From the NCBI GenBank assembly GCA_963806045.1, contig CAWDWP010000020.1:186001-250000 (forward strand): a DNA stretch of 64,000 bases. The letters are read 5' to 3'. Made by a program: the position numbers and the translations under genes. Below are positions 48,217 to 58,747 of the stretch, in pieces (positions within the stretch are counted from its first letter, which is position 1; each line of letters starts with the position of its first letter). The DNA is from DATCHW01 sp963806045 (GTDB taxonomy: Bacteria > Bacteroidota > Ignavibacteria > Tepidaquicellales > Tepidaquicellaceae). Below the pieces are notes generated by a model that saw only the letters and a list, made by a program, of their open reading frames with translations, was not told where the DNA came from and made no database searches.

Positions 48217-49128
48217 TTATGGGTATAAATCTCCATTGAGATATTTTAATCCTGTATCAACAACAACCGTTACGATTCTCTTTCCTGCTCCGATAATTCT
48301 TGCCCTTTGTATTGCCGCCCAAACATTTGCTCCTGATGTAGTTCCTCCGAATATCCCTTCCACTCTTGCCAATTTTCTTGCTGTTTCATAAGCATCTTCA
48401 TCCGATACAGATATTATTTCATCTGCCAAATCTAATCTGCATATTGAAGGCACAAATCCGGCTCCAATACCTTCCAGTCTATGGGTACCTGATGTATCAC
48501 CATCTGAAAGTGAACGTACATTAAAAGGCTCAATAGGTATGCATCGGATATTTGGTATCTCCTTTTTAAACACTTCTGCATTCCCTGAAAAACAGCCGCC
48601 AGTTCCTACACCCATTATAAATTCATCAATGTTTTTTCCAAGAACATCAATAATCTCTCTTGCCATATTATGATATGCATTCCTGTTGTCAACATTGTTA
48701 AACTGGTCAGTCCAAAAAGTATTGGGTTGTCTACTTAATTCTTTCGCCCGTGCAACCATCGAGTCAATAAGTTTTGCTGTTATTTTACCATTATCACTTG
48801 GAAATATCTCCAGTTCAGCTCCGAAAGCCTTCATTGTTTGAAGTTTTTCTTTTGCAAACGCATCTGAGGAAACAAAGAATGCACGGTAACCTTTTGTTGC
48901 ACATACCATCGCTAAAGAGCTTCCTGTACTTCCACCTGTATAATCCATTACTGTACCGCCGGATTTTATTTCACCTCTTCTTTCGGCTCCTTCCACCATC
49001 GAAAGCGCCATCCTGTCTTTCATACTACCTGTAGGATTTGCCCCTTCATACTTTACGTATATTTCCGCACAACCCGGTTCGGATAATCTTTCTAATTTTA
49101 TCAATGGAGTATTGCCAATTGCTCTCAT
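48217..49128 (-). CDS. PLP-dependent cysteine synthase-family enzyme
   Basis: A 303-residue cytosolic fold-type II enzyme. K37 in NPTGSMKDRMA is the PLP lysine. The substrate loop TGGSTGSSLA and phosphate loop GVGTGGCFSG are those of O-acetylserine sulfhydrylase/cystathionine beta-synthase homologues. The C-terminus VVDTGLKYLNGDLYP is characteristic. No serine acetyltransferase is adjacent. It could make cysteine or act on related beta-substituted alanines. Confidence 0.85.
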   Translation of the reverse strand: MRAIGNTPLIKLERLSEPGCAEIYVKYEGANPTGSMKDRMALSMVEGAERRGEIKSGGTVMDYTGGSTGSSLAMVCATKGYRAFFVSSDAFAKEKLQTMKAFGAELEIFPSDNGKITAKLIDSMVARAKELSRQPNTFWTDQFNNVDNRNAYHNMAREIIDVLGKNIDEFIMGVGTGGCFSGNAEVFKKEIPNIRCIPIEPFNVRSLSDGDTSGTHRLEGIGAGFVPSICRLDLADEIISVSDEDAYETARKLARVEGIFGGTTSGANVWAAIQRARIIGAGKRIVTVVVDTGLKYLNGDLYP

Positions 49129-49241
49129 ACATTATTAATTTTAATTAACACAACATCTACTATTTGTTTCAAATCTACAAATATTCGCAAATATCTGCAA
49201 TTCCGTTGATGGATTCTTTTAGATTGCAGGAATAGTCAAAT

Positions 49242-51794
49242 TTAAAAATCTTCTCTCTGATTCTCGTTTGGCTGCTGCTCTCTTTGTCTTCTTTGCTGAC
49301 GATTTGGTTCAGAGCCCAACCTGATAGCGAGTGTCAGATAAGCTACTCTTGAATCCCTTTTTCTATTAAAATTAAGGTTATAGTTACTTCCGTTTGATAC
49401 CAAGGAAAATTTCATAGCGTTGAAGGGGTCTGATACACGAAATGTCAGACTTGCTAGTTTATTAAAGAAATCTTTTTTTATTGCTACATCAAGCATCTGC
49501 AGCGGATTCATAGAGCCCTGCGCCTGAACCATTTTACCCATATAGAAGTAAGAAATCTGAAGGTCAAATAAATTTTTGAAGTTAAAACTATTCATCATTT
49601 TTCCCGACCAGGCATCACCTGAATTTTCGAGAACTCCCTGAGATGAGTTTCCACTTACCGTTGTTTTTGAATAGCTAATGCTTCCATTTAGCATCCACCA
49701 TTTTGTTATACTCCCGCCAAGAATGAATTCCAGACCATAAGAGGATGAATTGGAAATGTTATCAAATGAAGTTATAGATGTTGTACTGTCAATAATTGTA
49801 AATACCCTGTTAATGACATCATTTATTCTTCTGTAAAAAACCGTTCCTGTTGCCAATAAATTCGGGAAATATTTATTATAACTTAATTCGAAAGCATTTA
49901 TGTATTCAGGTTTAAGGTTTGGATTTCCTTTTCTGAGATTCTGTGGGTCGCTGTAATCAGTAAAAGGATTTAACTGAAATATATTCGGTCTGTTGATTCT
50001 TCTTGAATAGCTTGCCTGAATTTCGTTTGTCGGCGTAATAGATTTCAACAGGTAAACACTCGGGAAAAAACTAAAATAATTATTCTCGTAATTCTGGTTC
50101 TGTGTTATCTGTGTAGATTTTGTGAGTGCTTCTTCAAGGCGCAGTCCAACCTGATATCCCAAACCAAAAATTTTATTTGCATAATTGGAATATGCGGAAA
50201 AAATCTTATCCTGATAATCAAAATTATTGCTTGTAAGCGAATTGTATATCCAGTTTTGTGAAATTGTATTAAAATAATTTGAGTTGTAATCAGAACTCAT
50301 ATTCCTGAATGCTGCTTTAATGCCGGCTTCAAATTTCTGACTGCCGGGAGAGCCTGTTGATGAATTATTTTCCATTGGATTAAATCCCCTTCCCATCTGC
50401 GGCGGTCCGGTATTTCCCATTGGATTGAAATTACCCATTGGATTATAATCGCCAAGAGGCTTTGTATAATCGGATTGAAAGGTCAGAAAACTCATATCTG
50501 ATGTAGTGCTGTCATTTTGATATAACTGAATGAATCCGTTATTATAATCGGTTTGAAGAATGCTATTAGGATTTTTATCGTGATTTTTTGAGAAAGAGAA
50601 TGAAGAATTAAGTTCTTCTTTAGGTCTGTCGAATTTATGCTTATGTGATGCGTTTATATCTATACTATAGCTTTTTCCATCCCTTATTGCTTCCTTATTA
50701 TATACTAAGGTGCTAATGCCTGAAGGATTAATGTTTTCGTTAAAAGATTTATCAAGACTATATCTGTCTCTCATATTGAAATTAGTTGATAACGAGAAAA
50801 TATTAATCTTAGACGGCTCATAATCAATTCCAAATGAACCAAAATGAGATTCCATTTTATCTCTGGAATTTGAATTCTGATTATATGTGAATGTAGAATC
50901 AAGAATAATAGTTTCTCTGTTCAAATTTCCTGTTCCGAGCATATTATTAAGCCTGTAATTATAACTGCCATTGAAAATGAACTTATTCTTTCGGGCACTG
51001 AAGTTAAAAGATGAACTGTATTTATCTTTTGTTCCAGCATTCAGGTTAAGTCCGACATTATAACCGTCATCCTGTTTACGTTTTAGTATAATATTTATTA
51101 TACCTGAAGTACCTTCAGGGTCATATTTGGAAGAAGGATTATTTATTATTTCAACAGATTCAATTAAATTTGAAGGCATCTGATCAAGTATAGTTCCCGG
51201 ATCATTGCTAAGCATAGCCGAGGGCATTCCGTTAATCTGAATTTTCACATTACTGCTTCCCCGCAAATATACTTTATTATCCGAGTCAACTGTTACCGAA
51301 GGAATATTTTTAAGTGCATCAATTACAGTTCCGCCTGTGTTGACAATACTTTTCTCAACGTTATATACTTTTTTGTCAATTTGATTTTCCATAAACGGTT
51401 TTTCATCCTGTACTTCAATTTCTTCGGTGGTATAACCGGCGATTAAAAAAATAGTATCAATAGCAACTTCAGGATTTTTAGGAATAACCGCTATTTTCCT
51501 TTTTACAAAATTCTTATAGCCGATATATTCAACTCTGAGTTTAAATTTTCCGTAAGGCACTTCAACGGCGAAAGCACCGCTTTTATCTGTTTGAGAACCA
51601 TTTGCCAGAGATGTATCAACTTCCCAAAATACCTTTACCGTAGCTTCATTCAGAGGTAAGCCCGAATCATTATCGTAAACGAGACCTTTAATAAGACCTT
51701 TTTTAGATGTTTTTTTATTACTGTCATCCTGAGCGAAAGAAGAAGAAATCAAAAAAAATGAAATAACAATTAACAGAAAATACTTAACATTCAT
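49242..51794 (-). CDS. TonB-dependent receptor/outer-membrane beta-barrel protein
   Basis: An 850-residue outer-membrane receptor. The signal MNVKYFLLIVISFFLISSSF precedes a carboxypeptidase-regulatory-like domain (GLIKGLVYDNDSGLPLNEAT), a plug (SIVNTGGTVIDALKNIPSVT, YLRGSSNVKIQINGMPS) and the barrel. An unusual insertion around residues 455-480 has NPMGN-type repeats (DYNPMGNFNPMGNTGPP). The C-terminus is glutamine- and arginine-rich. It is downstream of a Spy-like gene in the same direction and may form an operon with it. Confidence 0.85.
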   Translation of the reverse strand: MNVKYFLLIVISFFLISSSFAQDDSNKKTSKKGLIKGLVYDNDSGLPLNEATVKVFWEVDTSLANGSQTDKSGAFAVEVPYGKFKLRVEYIGYKNFVKRKIAVIPKNPEVAIDTIFLIAGYTTEEIEVQDEKPFMENQIDKKVYNVEKSIVNTGGTVIDALKNIPSVTVDSDNKVYLRGSSNVKIQINGMPSAMLSNDPGTILDQMPSNLIESVEIINNPSSKYDPEGTSGIINIILKRKQDDGYNVGLNLNAGTKDKYSSSFNFSARKNKFIFNGSYNYRLNNMLGTGNLNRETIILDSTFTYNQNSNSRDKMESHFGSFGIDYEPSKINIFSLSTNFNMRDRYSLDKSFNENINPSGISTLVYNKEAIRDGKSYSIDINASHKHKFDRPKEELNSSFSFSKNHDKNPNSILQTDYNNGFIQLYQNDSTTSDMSFLTFQSDYTKPLGDYNPMGNFNPMGNTGPPQMGRGFNPMENNSSTGSPGSQKFEAGIKAAFRNMSSDYNSNYFNTISQNWIYNSLTSNNFDYQDKIFSAYSNYANKIFGLGYQVGLRLEEALTKSTQITQNQNYENNYFSFFPSVYLLKSITPTNEIQASYSRRINRPNIFQLNPFTDYSDPQNLRKGNPNLKPEYINAFELSYNKYFPNLLATGTVFYRRINDVINRVFTIIDSTTSITSFDNISNSSSYGLEFILGGSITKWWMLNGSISYSKTTVSGNSSQGVLENSGDAWSGKMMNSFNFKNLFDLQISYFYMGKMVQAQGSMNPLQMLDVAIKKDFFNKLASLTFRVSDPFNAMKFSLVSNGSNYNLNFNRKRDSRVAYLTLAIRLGSEPNRQQRRQREQQPNENQREDF

Positions 51795-51849
51795 ATAAAA
51801 ATATTCTTTGAAATTTTATTTTTTAAATTTTTATTTTAAACTGCAAACA

Positions 51850-52233
51850 TCAATTGTCCCTGTTGCCAGGTTTAAAACGGGCTCTTTGTTTTTCCCTGTA
51901 ATCTGTATATTTGGGTATCTGCTCATCCGTTAATACCATTTTTATATCGCTGTCCCTTTCATCCATAATTGCTTTCATCTGAGAAAAGTCCGGAGGGTCG
52001 CTTTGAAAAAGGCTTTGCATTTTAGCATAAGAATTCAAAAGGATTTTTTCTATAAATGGAATCTGGTCTTCGGTAAGCGTCAATTCGGTTTTGAGAGCTT
52101 CCAGGTCCTTTTTTGTCATTTCTTCGGCAGAAGGCATTTTTTTATTAGGGTCTCTCTTTTTATCATTCTGACCATAAATTAAACCGGATAAAAGAACACA
52201 AAAAGCAACTATTAAAATTAATTTGGTTTTCAC
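51850..52233 (-). CDS. Spy/CpxP-like periplasmic protein
   Basis: A 127-residue exported protein (signal MKTKLILIVAFCVLLSGLIY). The rest is helical and charged with LALTEDQIPF-like and LTDEQIPKYTDYREKQRARF segments, as in LTxxQ-containing Spy/CpxP chaperones. It lies 55 bp upstream of the TonB-type receptor in the same direction, a common pairing in Bacteroidota, so it may assist or regulate the receptor. Confidence 0.65.
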   Translation of the reverse strand: MKTKLILIVAFCVLLSGLIYGQNDKKRDPNKKMPSAEEMTKKDLEALKTELTLTEDQIPFIEKILLNSYAKMQSLFQSDPPDFSQMKAIMDERDSDIKMVLTDEQIPKYTDYREKQRARFKPGNRDN

Positions 52234-52522
52234 TTTTATAATGATTTTTAATTAATAAAATATTTCTGGTGAATAATATAATATTTAATATTAAAGAATA
52301 AAACTCATGTTTATTCTATTTATTACATAAAATTCTAAATTGGGAAAATCCATAATATTAAATACTTATTTGATTAGACGATAAAATTCCTGAATCCTTG
52401 CACTAAAATGATATAAAAAGGGGGAAATTAACTTTGTGAGTATTAAAATATATCCAATATTAATAAATCCGGTTTAATGGAATTATCACAATACAGTAAA
52501 TGTTTTAATTAACAGTAGAATA

Positions 52523-53449
52523 ATGAAAAAATTACTTGTATTAATATTAATTGTTTCTTCACTTTTATATCTGAAATATGTTATATCCTCATCAATTAAC
52601 GAAGAAGACAAAAACGACAATGAAACTCTGATAAATGTCACAACATCTGAAGGTGCTTTAATCACGTGCGGTGTCGAAAGGTGGGCAGTAAAAACACTAA
52701 TCGATCCTGATACAACACAAATCAATTTTAATGATGTAATTCCTAGCACAATTCAATATCAGCGTTCTCTTGCCGCTCCCCCCTCTCTTCCAAATACAAG
52801 ACTTCCGCAAGAAGATACTGTGTTTTCAATCGATTGCATAATGTATAAATACAAACTCGAATCGGATAACGATGTTCATATTGTTATACACGCAATAGGT
52901 GATGCAAGCCAGACAATGGTAGCGGAAATTGTAAATGCTCAATGTCCCGGAATAATAAATACAAGCAGATATACTCAATTAAACAATCTTAGAACTTCGT
53001 TTGATAATACATATCATCCTACTACGAGTTTTACAACTACAAATGTAAGAATAAGAATAACGGGTGTGGGATTTTTTGATTTTCTTCACGGACAAACGGG
53101 AATTCCGCCGAACGGCAGAGAAATCCACCCGGTACTTTCTTTTTCATTAATCACAAATATAAATTCAATTTCTAATGAAGTACCTTCTGATTATAAATTA
53201 TACCAGAATTACCCAAATCCCTTTAATCCAACTACAAATATTAAATTCGATTTGCCCGAAAATTCTTTTGCTAAGATAAAAATATTTAATATACTTGGAA
53301 ATGAAATAGCAACGCTTGTGAATGAGCAACTGGAGCCGGGTTCATATTCGGTTGACTGGAATGCATCTGAATATCCAAGCGGAGTATATTTCTATCGAAT
53401 TGAAATGAATCAGTTTACAGATGTAAAACGAATGTTGATGATAAAGTAA
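52523..53449 (+). CDS. Secreted protein with type IX sorting domain
   Basis: A 308-residue exported protein with a signal helix KKLLVLILIVSSLLYLKYV. The middle 180 residues (GVERWAVKTLIDPD and GVGFFDFLHGQTGIPPNGRE) match a recurring family of unknown function in Ignavibacteria. The C-terminus has YKLYQNYPNPFNPTTNIKFD. Surface or secreted location likely. Confidence 0.8.
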   Translation: MKKLLVLILIVSSLLYLKYVISSSINEEDKNDNETLINVTTSEGALITCGVERWAVKTLIDPDTTQINFNDVIPSTIQYQRSLAAPPSLPNTRLPQEDTVFSIDCIMYKYKLESDNDVHIVIHAIGDASQTMVAEIVNAQCPGIINTSRYTQLNNLRTSFDNTYHPTTSFTTTNVRIRITGVGFFDFLHGQTGIPPNGREIHPVLSFSLITNINSISNEVPSDYKLYQNYPNPFNPTTNIKFDLPENSFAKIKIFNILGNEIATLVNEQLEPGSYSVDWNASEYPSGVYFYRIEMNQFTDVKRMLMIK

Positions 53450-53730
53450 CGAAAGTTACTTAATCAGAAATCCTACTCTATTTGTGGAGGACTGATGATA
53501 AATTAAATTATATCTTATCTTCAGTTTACAAATACCACTTTTTTATTTTATCGAAAAATTTCTCCCCTTATAAAGCTCCACTTATTTAACATATAATCAA
53601 TATGTTGGACATTGAATTATTCATTTATTTTAATTTCCAAACTTTCTAACTTTAACTAAACAAATAATTCACCTGTCACACGTAAGAAATTTTTACGTAC
53701 TTTTTGCAAACAAATTTAAGGAGATTTAGA

Positions 53731-54417
53731 ATGACAAAAGCAAAATGTTTTTTATTCTCACTTTTATGTATCGTTTTATTTTTGATTACAACAAATAAAA
53801 AATCATTCCCGCAAGTAACAGATATAGAAGGTAACAATTACAAAACCGTAGCTATAGGAAATCAGGTTTGGATTGCGGAAAACCTGAATGTGAGCAAATA
53901 TAGAAATGGTGAAGTTATACCGCAGGTACAGAATAATGACGAATGGATAAAACTCACAACAGGCGCCTGGTGCTATTATGAGAATAAAACGGAGAACGGT
54001 GTTGTATACGGAAAGCTGTATAACTGGTATGCCGTAACAGATCCGCGTGGACTGGCTCCTGAAGGCTGGCATATTCCGGATTCTATAGAATGGAAAATCG
54101 TTGAGATTTTTCTCGGAGAAGATTTTGCGGGAAAAAAAATGAAAAGCATTAAAGGCTGGGAAGAAGATGAAGGTATTACAGGTAATACAAATGAATCAGG
54201 ATTTAACGGACTGCCGGGAGGACATCGCGACGGTTGGAAAGAAGCAAGTAAAAAAGGAGAATTTTACAATCTGGAAGCAAGTGGTGCCTGGTGGTCAACC
54301 TCAATGCTTAATACGAAGATAATCTGGGGCGTGAATCTTGGTGCTTATGCCGATGACATTTCCTATTGGAAACATTACAAGACAGGCGGTTTATCAGTAC
54401 GGTGCATAAAGGATTAA
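53731..54417 (+). CDS. FISUMP-domain secreted protein
   Basis: A 228-residue exported protein starting at ATG 53731 behind AAGGAG (7 bases upstream). The signal is CFLFSLLCIVLFLITTN. The FISUMP domain shows the markers GNNYKTVAIGNQVWIAENLN, CYYENKTENGVVYGKLYNWY and GWHIPDSIEW, ending in LSVRCIKD. FISUMP proteins are paralogous surface/secreted proteins of Fibrobacteres-Chlorobi-Bacteroidota with unknown function. Confidence 0.85.
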   Translation: MTKAKCFLFSLLCIVLFLITTNKKSFPQVTDIEGNNYKTVAIGNQVWIAENLNVSKYRNGEVIPQVQNNDEWIKLTTGAWCYYENKTENGVVYGKLYNWYAVTDPRGLAPEGWHIPDSIEWKIVEIFLGEDFAGKKMKSIKGWEEDEGITGNTNESGFNGLPGGHRDGWKEASKKGEFYNLEASGAWWSTSMLNTKIIWGVNLGAYADDISYWKHYKTGGLSVRCIKD

Positions 54418-54528
54418 TTTATTTTATTAATTATAACATTCGTAATAAATCCTTATTTTCATTAAAATCCTTTTTATATGCCTTTAAGCTGGAACGATAT
54501 AAAAAATCGTACTATTAAATCTTAAAAT

Positions 54529-55104
54529 ATGAAAACTTATTTACTTCTTTCTTTAGTTATTTTGTTTTGCTTGAATCCATTAAAATTTATTGATAACGTC
54601 GAGGCCCAAAATTACAATCATTTTAATGACACCTGTTCTTATGTCGATTACGGAACGAAAAATATTAATATCTGGACTTCAATGACAGAAATATTTAAAA
54701 AATATGGGGAAATAGAGTCTAACTGTGATTATGGACACGGAAGAGGATATGCTTATTTCGATCCTGAATTAAAAGTGTTCCTGATATTCGGATATATGGA
54801 CGGCGGTGCAGAGCAGATTGTAATTGCAAAAGAGAGCGCTGTGAGCATAGTTAATAAAAGCAATTATAATTTATCTTCTGATGATATAACTTCAAAAAAA
54901 GGAGTAAAACTTGGAATGCAAAAAGATGAAGTTCGGTCAATTCTGGGTGAACCTTATGTTGAAACAGATAAAACTCTGGAATATAGTGCGACAGATATAA
55001 ATTGCATTATCGATTACAAAAGTGAATATATTCTTATATATGATGGAATATATACATTTGAAAACGGTGAATTAGTGATGATAGATCTGGCTAATTCTGA
55101 TTAA
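54529..55104 (+). CDS. Secreted protein with a SmpA/BamE-like motif
   Basis: A 191-residue exported protein (signal MKTYLLLSLVILFCLNPLKF). A segment near residues 120-150, KKGVKLGMQKDEVRSILGEP, resembles the GMTKDEVxxxLGxP motif of small SmpA/BamE-type outer-membrane assembly domains. The N-terminal part (YVDYGTKNINIWTSMTEIFK) has the same type of module. No neighbour suggests a complex. Function not certain. Confidence 0.6.
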   Translation: MKTYLLLSLVILFCLNPLKFIDNVEAQNYNHFNDTCSYVDYGTKNINIWTSMTEIFKKYGEIESNCDYGHGRGYAYFDPELKVFLIFGYMDGGAEQIVIAKESAVSIVNKSNYNLSSDDITSKKGVKLGMQKDEVRSILGEPYVETDKTLEYSATDINCIIDYKSEYILIYDGIYTFENGELVMIDLANSD

Positions 55105-55124
55105 TCGGTTGATTGAGCTGTAGT

Positions 55125-55397
55125 TCAATTATTTTTATGAACTGCTTCTTCCCCTTTCAAATCAGGTTTAAAATATACCAGCATTATTACTCTTGCCTTA
55201 TCTCTTAACAGTGGCGGTACTGACATCATAGCTTCCTCGTGGCTTTCAGCTTCAACAATCTTATAGGCATTATGGTCGTTATCCTTACAGCCCCATTCAA
55301 AATGGGTAATGTATCCTGCGTGAAATTCAGCAAAATATTTTACAGCCTGCCGGCAATCTGCAGCAGTGTGTCCTGAAATTACCATATATCGGTTCAT
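55125..55397 (-). CDS. 90-residue protein in the kinase/thioredoxin-reductase-like operon
   Basis: A small cytosolic protein with the start MNRYMVISGHTAADCRQAVK and the segments THFEWGCKDNDHNAYKIVEA and EEAMMSVPPLLRDKARVIML, consistent with a ferredoxin-like alpha/beta fold of the DUF3303/YCII type. It lies 23 bp downstream of the fused response-regulator flavoprotein gene and reads the same way, so it is probably the third gene of this operon. Two cysteines (AADC, WGC) are present. Confidence 0.7.
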   Translation of the reverse strand: MNRYMVISGHTAADCRQAVKYFAEFHAGYITHFEWGCKDNDHNAYKIVEAESHEEAMMSVPPLLRDKARVIMLVYFKPDLKGEEAVHKNN

Positions 55398-55420
55398 AAT
55401 TTTATATTTTAATTTTTATT

Positions 55421-57084
55421 TTAGTTTTCGTTTAAATATTTCCTAACAAACCGTATAGCCATTGCACCTTCTCCAACAGCGGACGAGATGCCCTTCATTG
55501 ACCCAAATCGAACATCACCGGAAGCAAATATTCCGGGTACACTTGTTTCAGGCATATACGGCTCTCTTGCAAGTTTCCAAATAGTATTATAGGATTTCTC
55601 TTTCATTAATTCGCTTCCGGTTATTATAAATCCGTGTTCATCTTTAAGAACAAGGTCATTCAGCCAGGCAGTGCCCGGTTTGGCACCGATATAAATGAAA
55701 AGAGCTTTTGCAGAAACTGTATTTTCTTCGCCTGTTTTCGAATTTTTTAATGTGATTTTTTCTAATACACCATTTCCTGATGCGCTTATTACTTCTACAT
55801 AAGGAAGCTCTTTAATGTTCGGTGTTTTCCTGATATTTTCAACAAGGTAGTTTGCTGCAGTATTTTTAATTGAATCCCGCCTGAAGAGCATATTTACCTC
55901 TTTGGCAAACTTACTGATATGCAGCGCTGCCTGGCAAGCTGAATTTCCCGCGCCAACAATGTAAACAACTTCACCTTTACAAGCATGCGCCTCCACTGAA
56001 GCTGAGCCAAAATAAACTCCGGCACCGGTAAAGCTGTCAAGTCCCGGAATTTCTAGCTTGGTGTATTCCACTCCGGTTGCAATTACAATAGTTTTACTAT
56101 GTACTTCTGAACCATCTGCCATTTCAACAATCTTATAACCATCTTGCAAGTGGATATTTTTAATAGCCTTGGGGGTAAGAATTTCAGTGCCGAAAGCGAA
56201 GTGTTTGTGCAATCGCTCTTTGAGTGAGTTCTGCACCTGAAAGCCCTTTCGGAAAACCGAGATAATTTTCAATCCTTGCGCTGCTGCTTGCCTGTCCGCC
56301 GGGGTTTATCTTTTCAATCAATAGAGTTTTAAGTCCTTCGCATGAACCATATACAGAAGCAGCTAATCCGGCCGGACCGGCACCGATGATTAGTACATCA
56401 TACATTGTTTCGGTTGCAGTTTGCTGAAGACCTATGCGTGCAGCAAGTTCGGGCAATGAAGGGTCTGTCATAAATGAACCGTCTTTCATTACAACTAAAG
56501 GCAAATCTACCCGGGTTACATTAGCACTACGAAGATATTCTTCTGCTTCCTCATTGCTTTCAATATCCATCCATATAATACGGAATTAAATTCCCCGAAA
56601 GAAATTCTTTAAGAATATGGGATTTTGGCGACCATTGGAAACCGATTATGCGGATTCCTTCGTGGTCTGGTTTGTAAAGTGCCTGCCATTCGTCCAGCAA
56701 ATCATTTACTACAGGATACAATTTTTCCTCCGGCGGATTCCAGGGCTTGAGCAAATAATAATCAAGCTTTATATCATTGATAGCCCTGATGGCTGCTTCA
56801 ATGTCAGAATATGCTGTAAGTAAAATTAATTTTGCATCCGGGTATATCTCTTTTGTTTTTTCCAGAAAAGCGACGCCTTCCATTTCAGGCATACGCTGGT
56901 CGGAGATAAATAAAGCGACTGTTTCATTTTTTAGTTTCAATTCTCTGACAAGCTCAAGAGCTTCAACGGCTGAATCGGTTGCACTAACACGGTATGCATC
57001 ACGGTATTCATTCCGGATGTCACGCTGAATGGCGCGCAGCACATGTTCATCGTCATCTACTATAATGATAAATGGAAGTTTCAT
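55421..57084 (-). CDS. Fused response regulator/thioredoxin-reductase-like flavoprotein (frame broken twice)
   Basis: The reconstructed 553-residue protein has a receiver domain (D62 in FISDQRMPEM, K113 in LLKPW), a linker region (IIGFQWSPKSHILKEFLSGN then MDIESNEEAEEYL) and an FAD/NAD domain (LIIGAGPAGLAASVYG, GGQASSSARIENYLGFP, VVYIVGAGNSACQAALHISK, GIFASGDVR). Breaks near 56574 (YYWMDIES) and 56192 (LRFGTEIL) each disappear on removing one base. Instead of the CxxC of thioredoxin reductase, this protein reads GVYFGSASVEAHACKG, so a disulfide-reductase mechanism is doubtful. The family name fused response regulator/thioredoxin-disulfide reductase fits the length. Its start overlaps the kinase stop by four bases. 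Confidence 0.86.
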
Positions 57085-58524
57085 TTGCCGGTTTTTATTA
57101 TTTCAGAAACAGGAATGCAAATGGTAAACTCAGTTCTGCCCGGTTTGGAATTTACTTTTATCTCTCCGTTATGATGTTTTATAATTCTGTTCACAAGGTC
57201 TAAACCAATGCCTGTTCCTTCGCCGACTTTCTTCGTTGTAAAAAACGGGTCAAATATCCGGGAAAGAATTTCCGGAGGAATACCGGTTCCGTTATCAATA
57301 ATTTTTACATTCACGTCTTTTATTATCGCAGGTCGTTTCAATTATGAGTTCACCATTTTTTGGAAGAGCATAGATAGCATTATCAATAATATTTGTCCAA
57401 ACCTGGTTCAACTCTCCAACATAAGCATTCACATCTGCGAGATTTTCGCAAAATATTTTATTTACCTTAATATTCTTATCGCGCAGTTTGTATCCCATTA
57501 ATGTCAGAGTGTTTTCAATGTCCTGGTGAATGTTGGTCGGCTGTAATTCATTTGTCCGGTCCATATGCACATGGCTTTTGATTGCATTAACTAAATTTGA
57601 TATTCGCATTGAAGCTTCTTCCAAATCTTTAATGGCTTTTTGAGAACTCAATAAATTTTCAAGCCAGTGTAATACGGGAATAAGTGCTTCATTGCCGACT
57701 TCGTTCCGTATTTTTTCAAAAACTTCTACCGTAATTCCTGCATCGACAAATGTTTCTATTGCCAGGTTATTTCCGGTAAACCCTTTCTGTACAACCCAAT
57801 CTTGTATATCATCTTCTTTTTGCACCCGTTGAAGCGGGCTAAGCTTTTTTTCCTCTGCTAATTCTTTTTCTTCAACCAAAACGCGTACGTTTTGAATATG
57901 TTCTGAACTTATTTTATATTGCAAGAGTTTTTCTGTAAGTCCATAGTTTTCATTTAACCGCTTGGATAGCTCGGAAGATATTCTGTTGATTGCTGAAGCA
58001 GGATTATTCATTTCATGCGCAATTCCCGCAGCAAGTTTTCCTAATGCACTCACTTTTTCATGCTGGAGTTGTGTGGTCGCAAATGTTCTTGCTCTTTCAG
58101 TCATATAACCGATGAGCCGTTGAATAAGAGCAGGATTCAGCTGCTCCAATTCCTGAAAATATTTTTTGTGAAGCGAATATCTTTTAACTTTACCTACAGC
58201 ATAAGCATACCCGGGAGAATCTTTCATTCTCGAATAAGGGAGCAATCCTCCAACACCGCCTGTAACAGAATCATTCTGGAAATTATAATAATGAACCTGC
58301 TGCCCGTTAATATCCATAAAGAAGTCGAATCTGCCATCCACGATAAACCACATTACATCTGCCGGGTCACCCTTTTTTATCATCATCTCACCATCCTCGT
58401 ATTCATGATATTCCACACGCTCTGATAACCATTGCAGATGTTCATCCGGTAAGTCGCTAAGGGCTATAATTTTTTTTAATTCTTTGATACGATCTGACAC
58501 AGATATCAATATATTGTTTTCCAA
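57081..58524 (-). CDS. Cyclic-nucleotide-domain sensor histidine kinase (one frame shift)
   Basis: A 480-residue cytosolic kinase without membrane helices. It has an N-terminal cNMP-binding-type domain (DGEMMIKKGDPADVMWFIVD, residues about 20-145), the HisKA domain with H170 in KLAAGIAHEMNNPASAI, and the ATPase with N-box NIIDNAIYALP, G-box IIDNGTGIP and GEGTGIGLDLV. The break near 57317-57320 (four A) disappears by removing one, joining CDNK to DVNVKII. The stop overlaps the start of the fused receiver-flavoprotein (ATGA), arguing for translational coupling and a direct signalling pair. The ligand may be a cyclic nucleotide or small redox cue. Confidence 0.88.
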
Positions 58525-58747
58525 ATTGAAATTTTTACGTTTGTTATTATTTTAATTTATTTTAATAACAAAATTAAATAATTGTAAGTTCAACGAAATA
58601 GGACTATTTAAAATGATAAAAATTATTGCAAAGAAGTCTAGTTAAAGTTGCAGAAGTTAATAAAAGCTGACATCCTCAGGAAGAAATGTCATTATATTCT
58701 TTTATTTTAAAGATTTGATATAATTTTTTAGATGCTATCTTTTCAGT

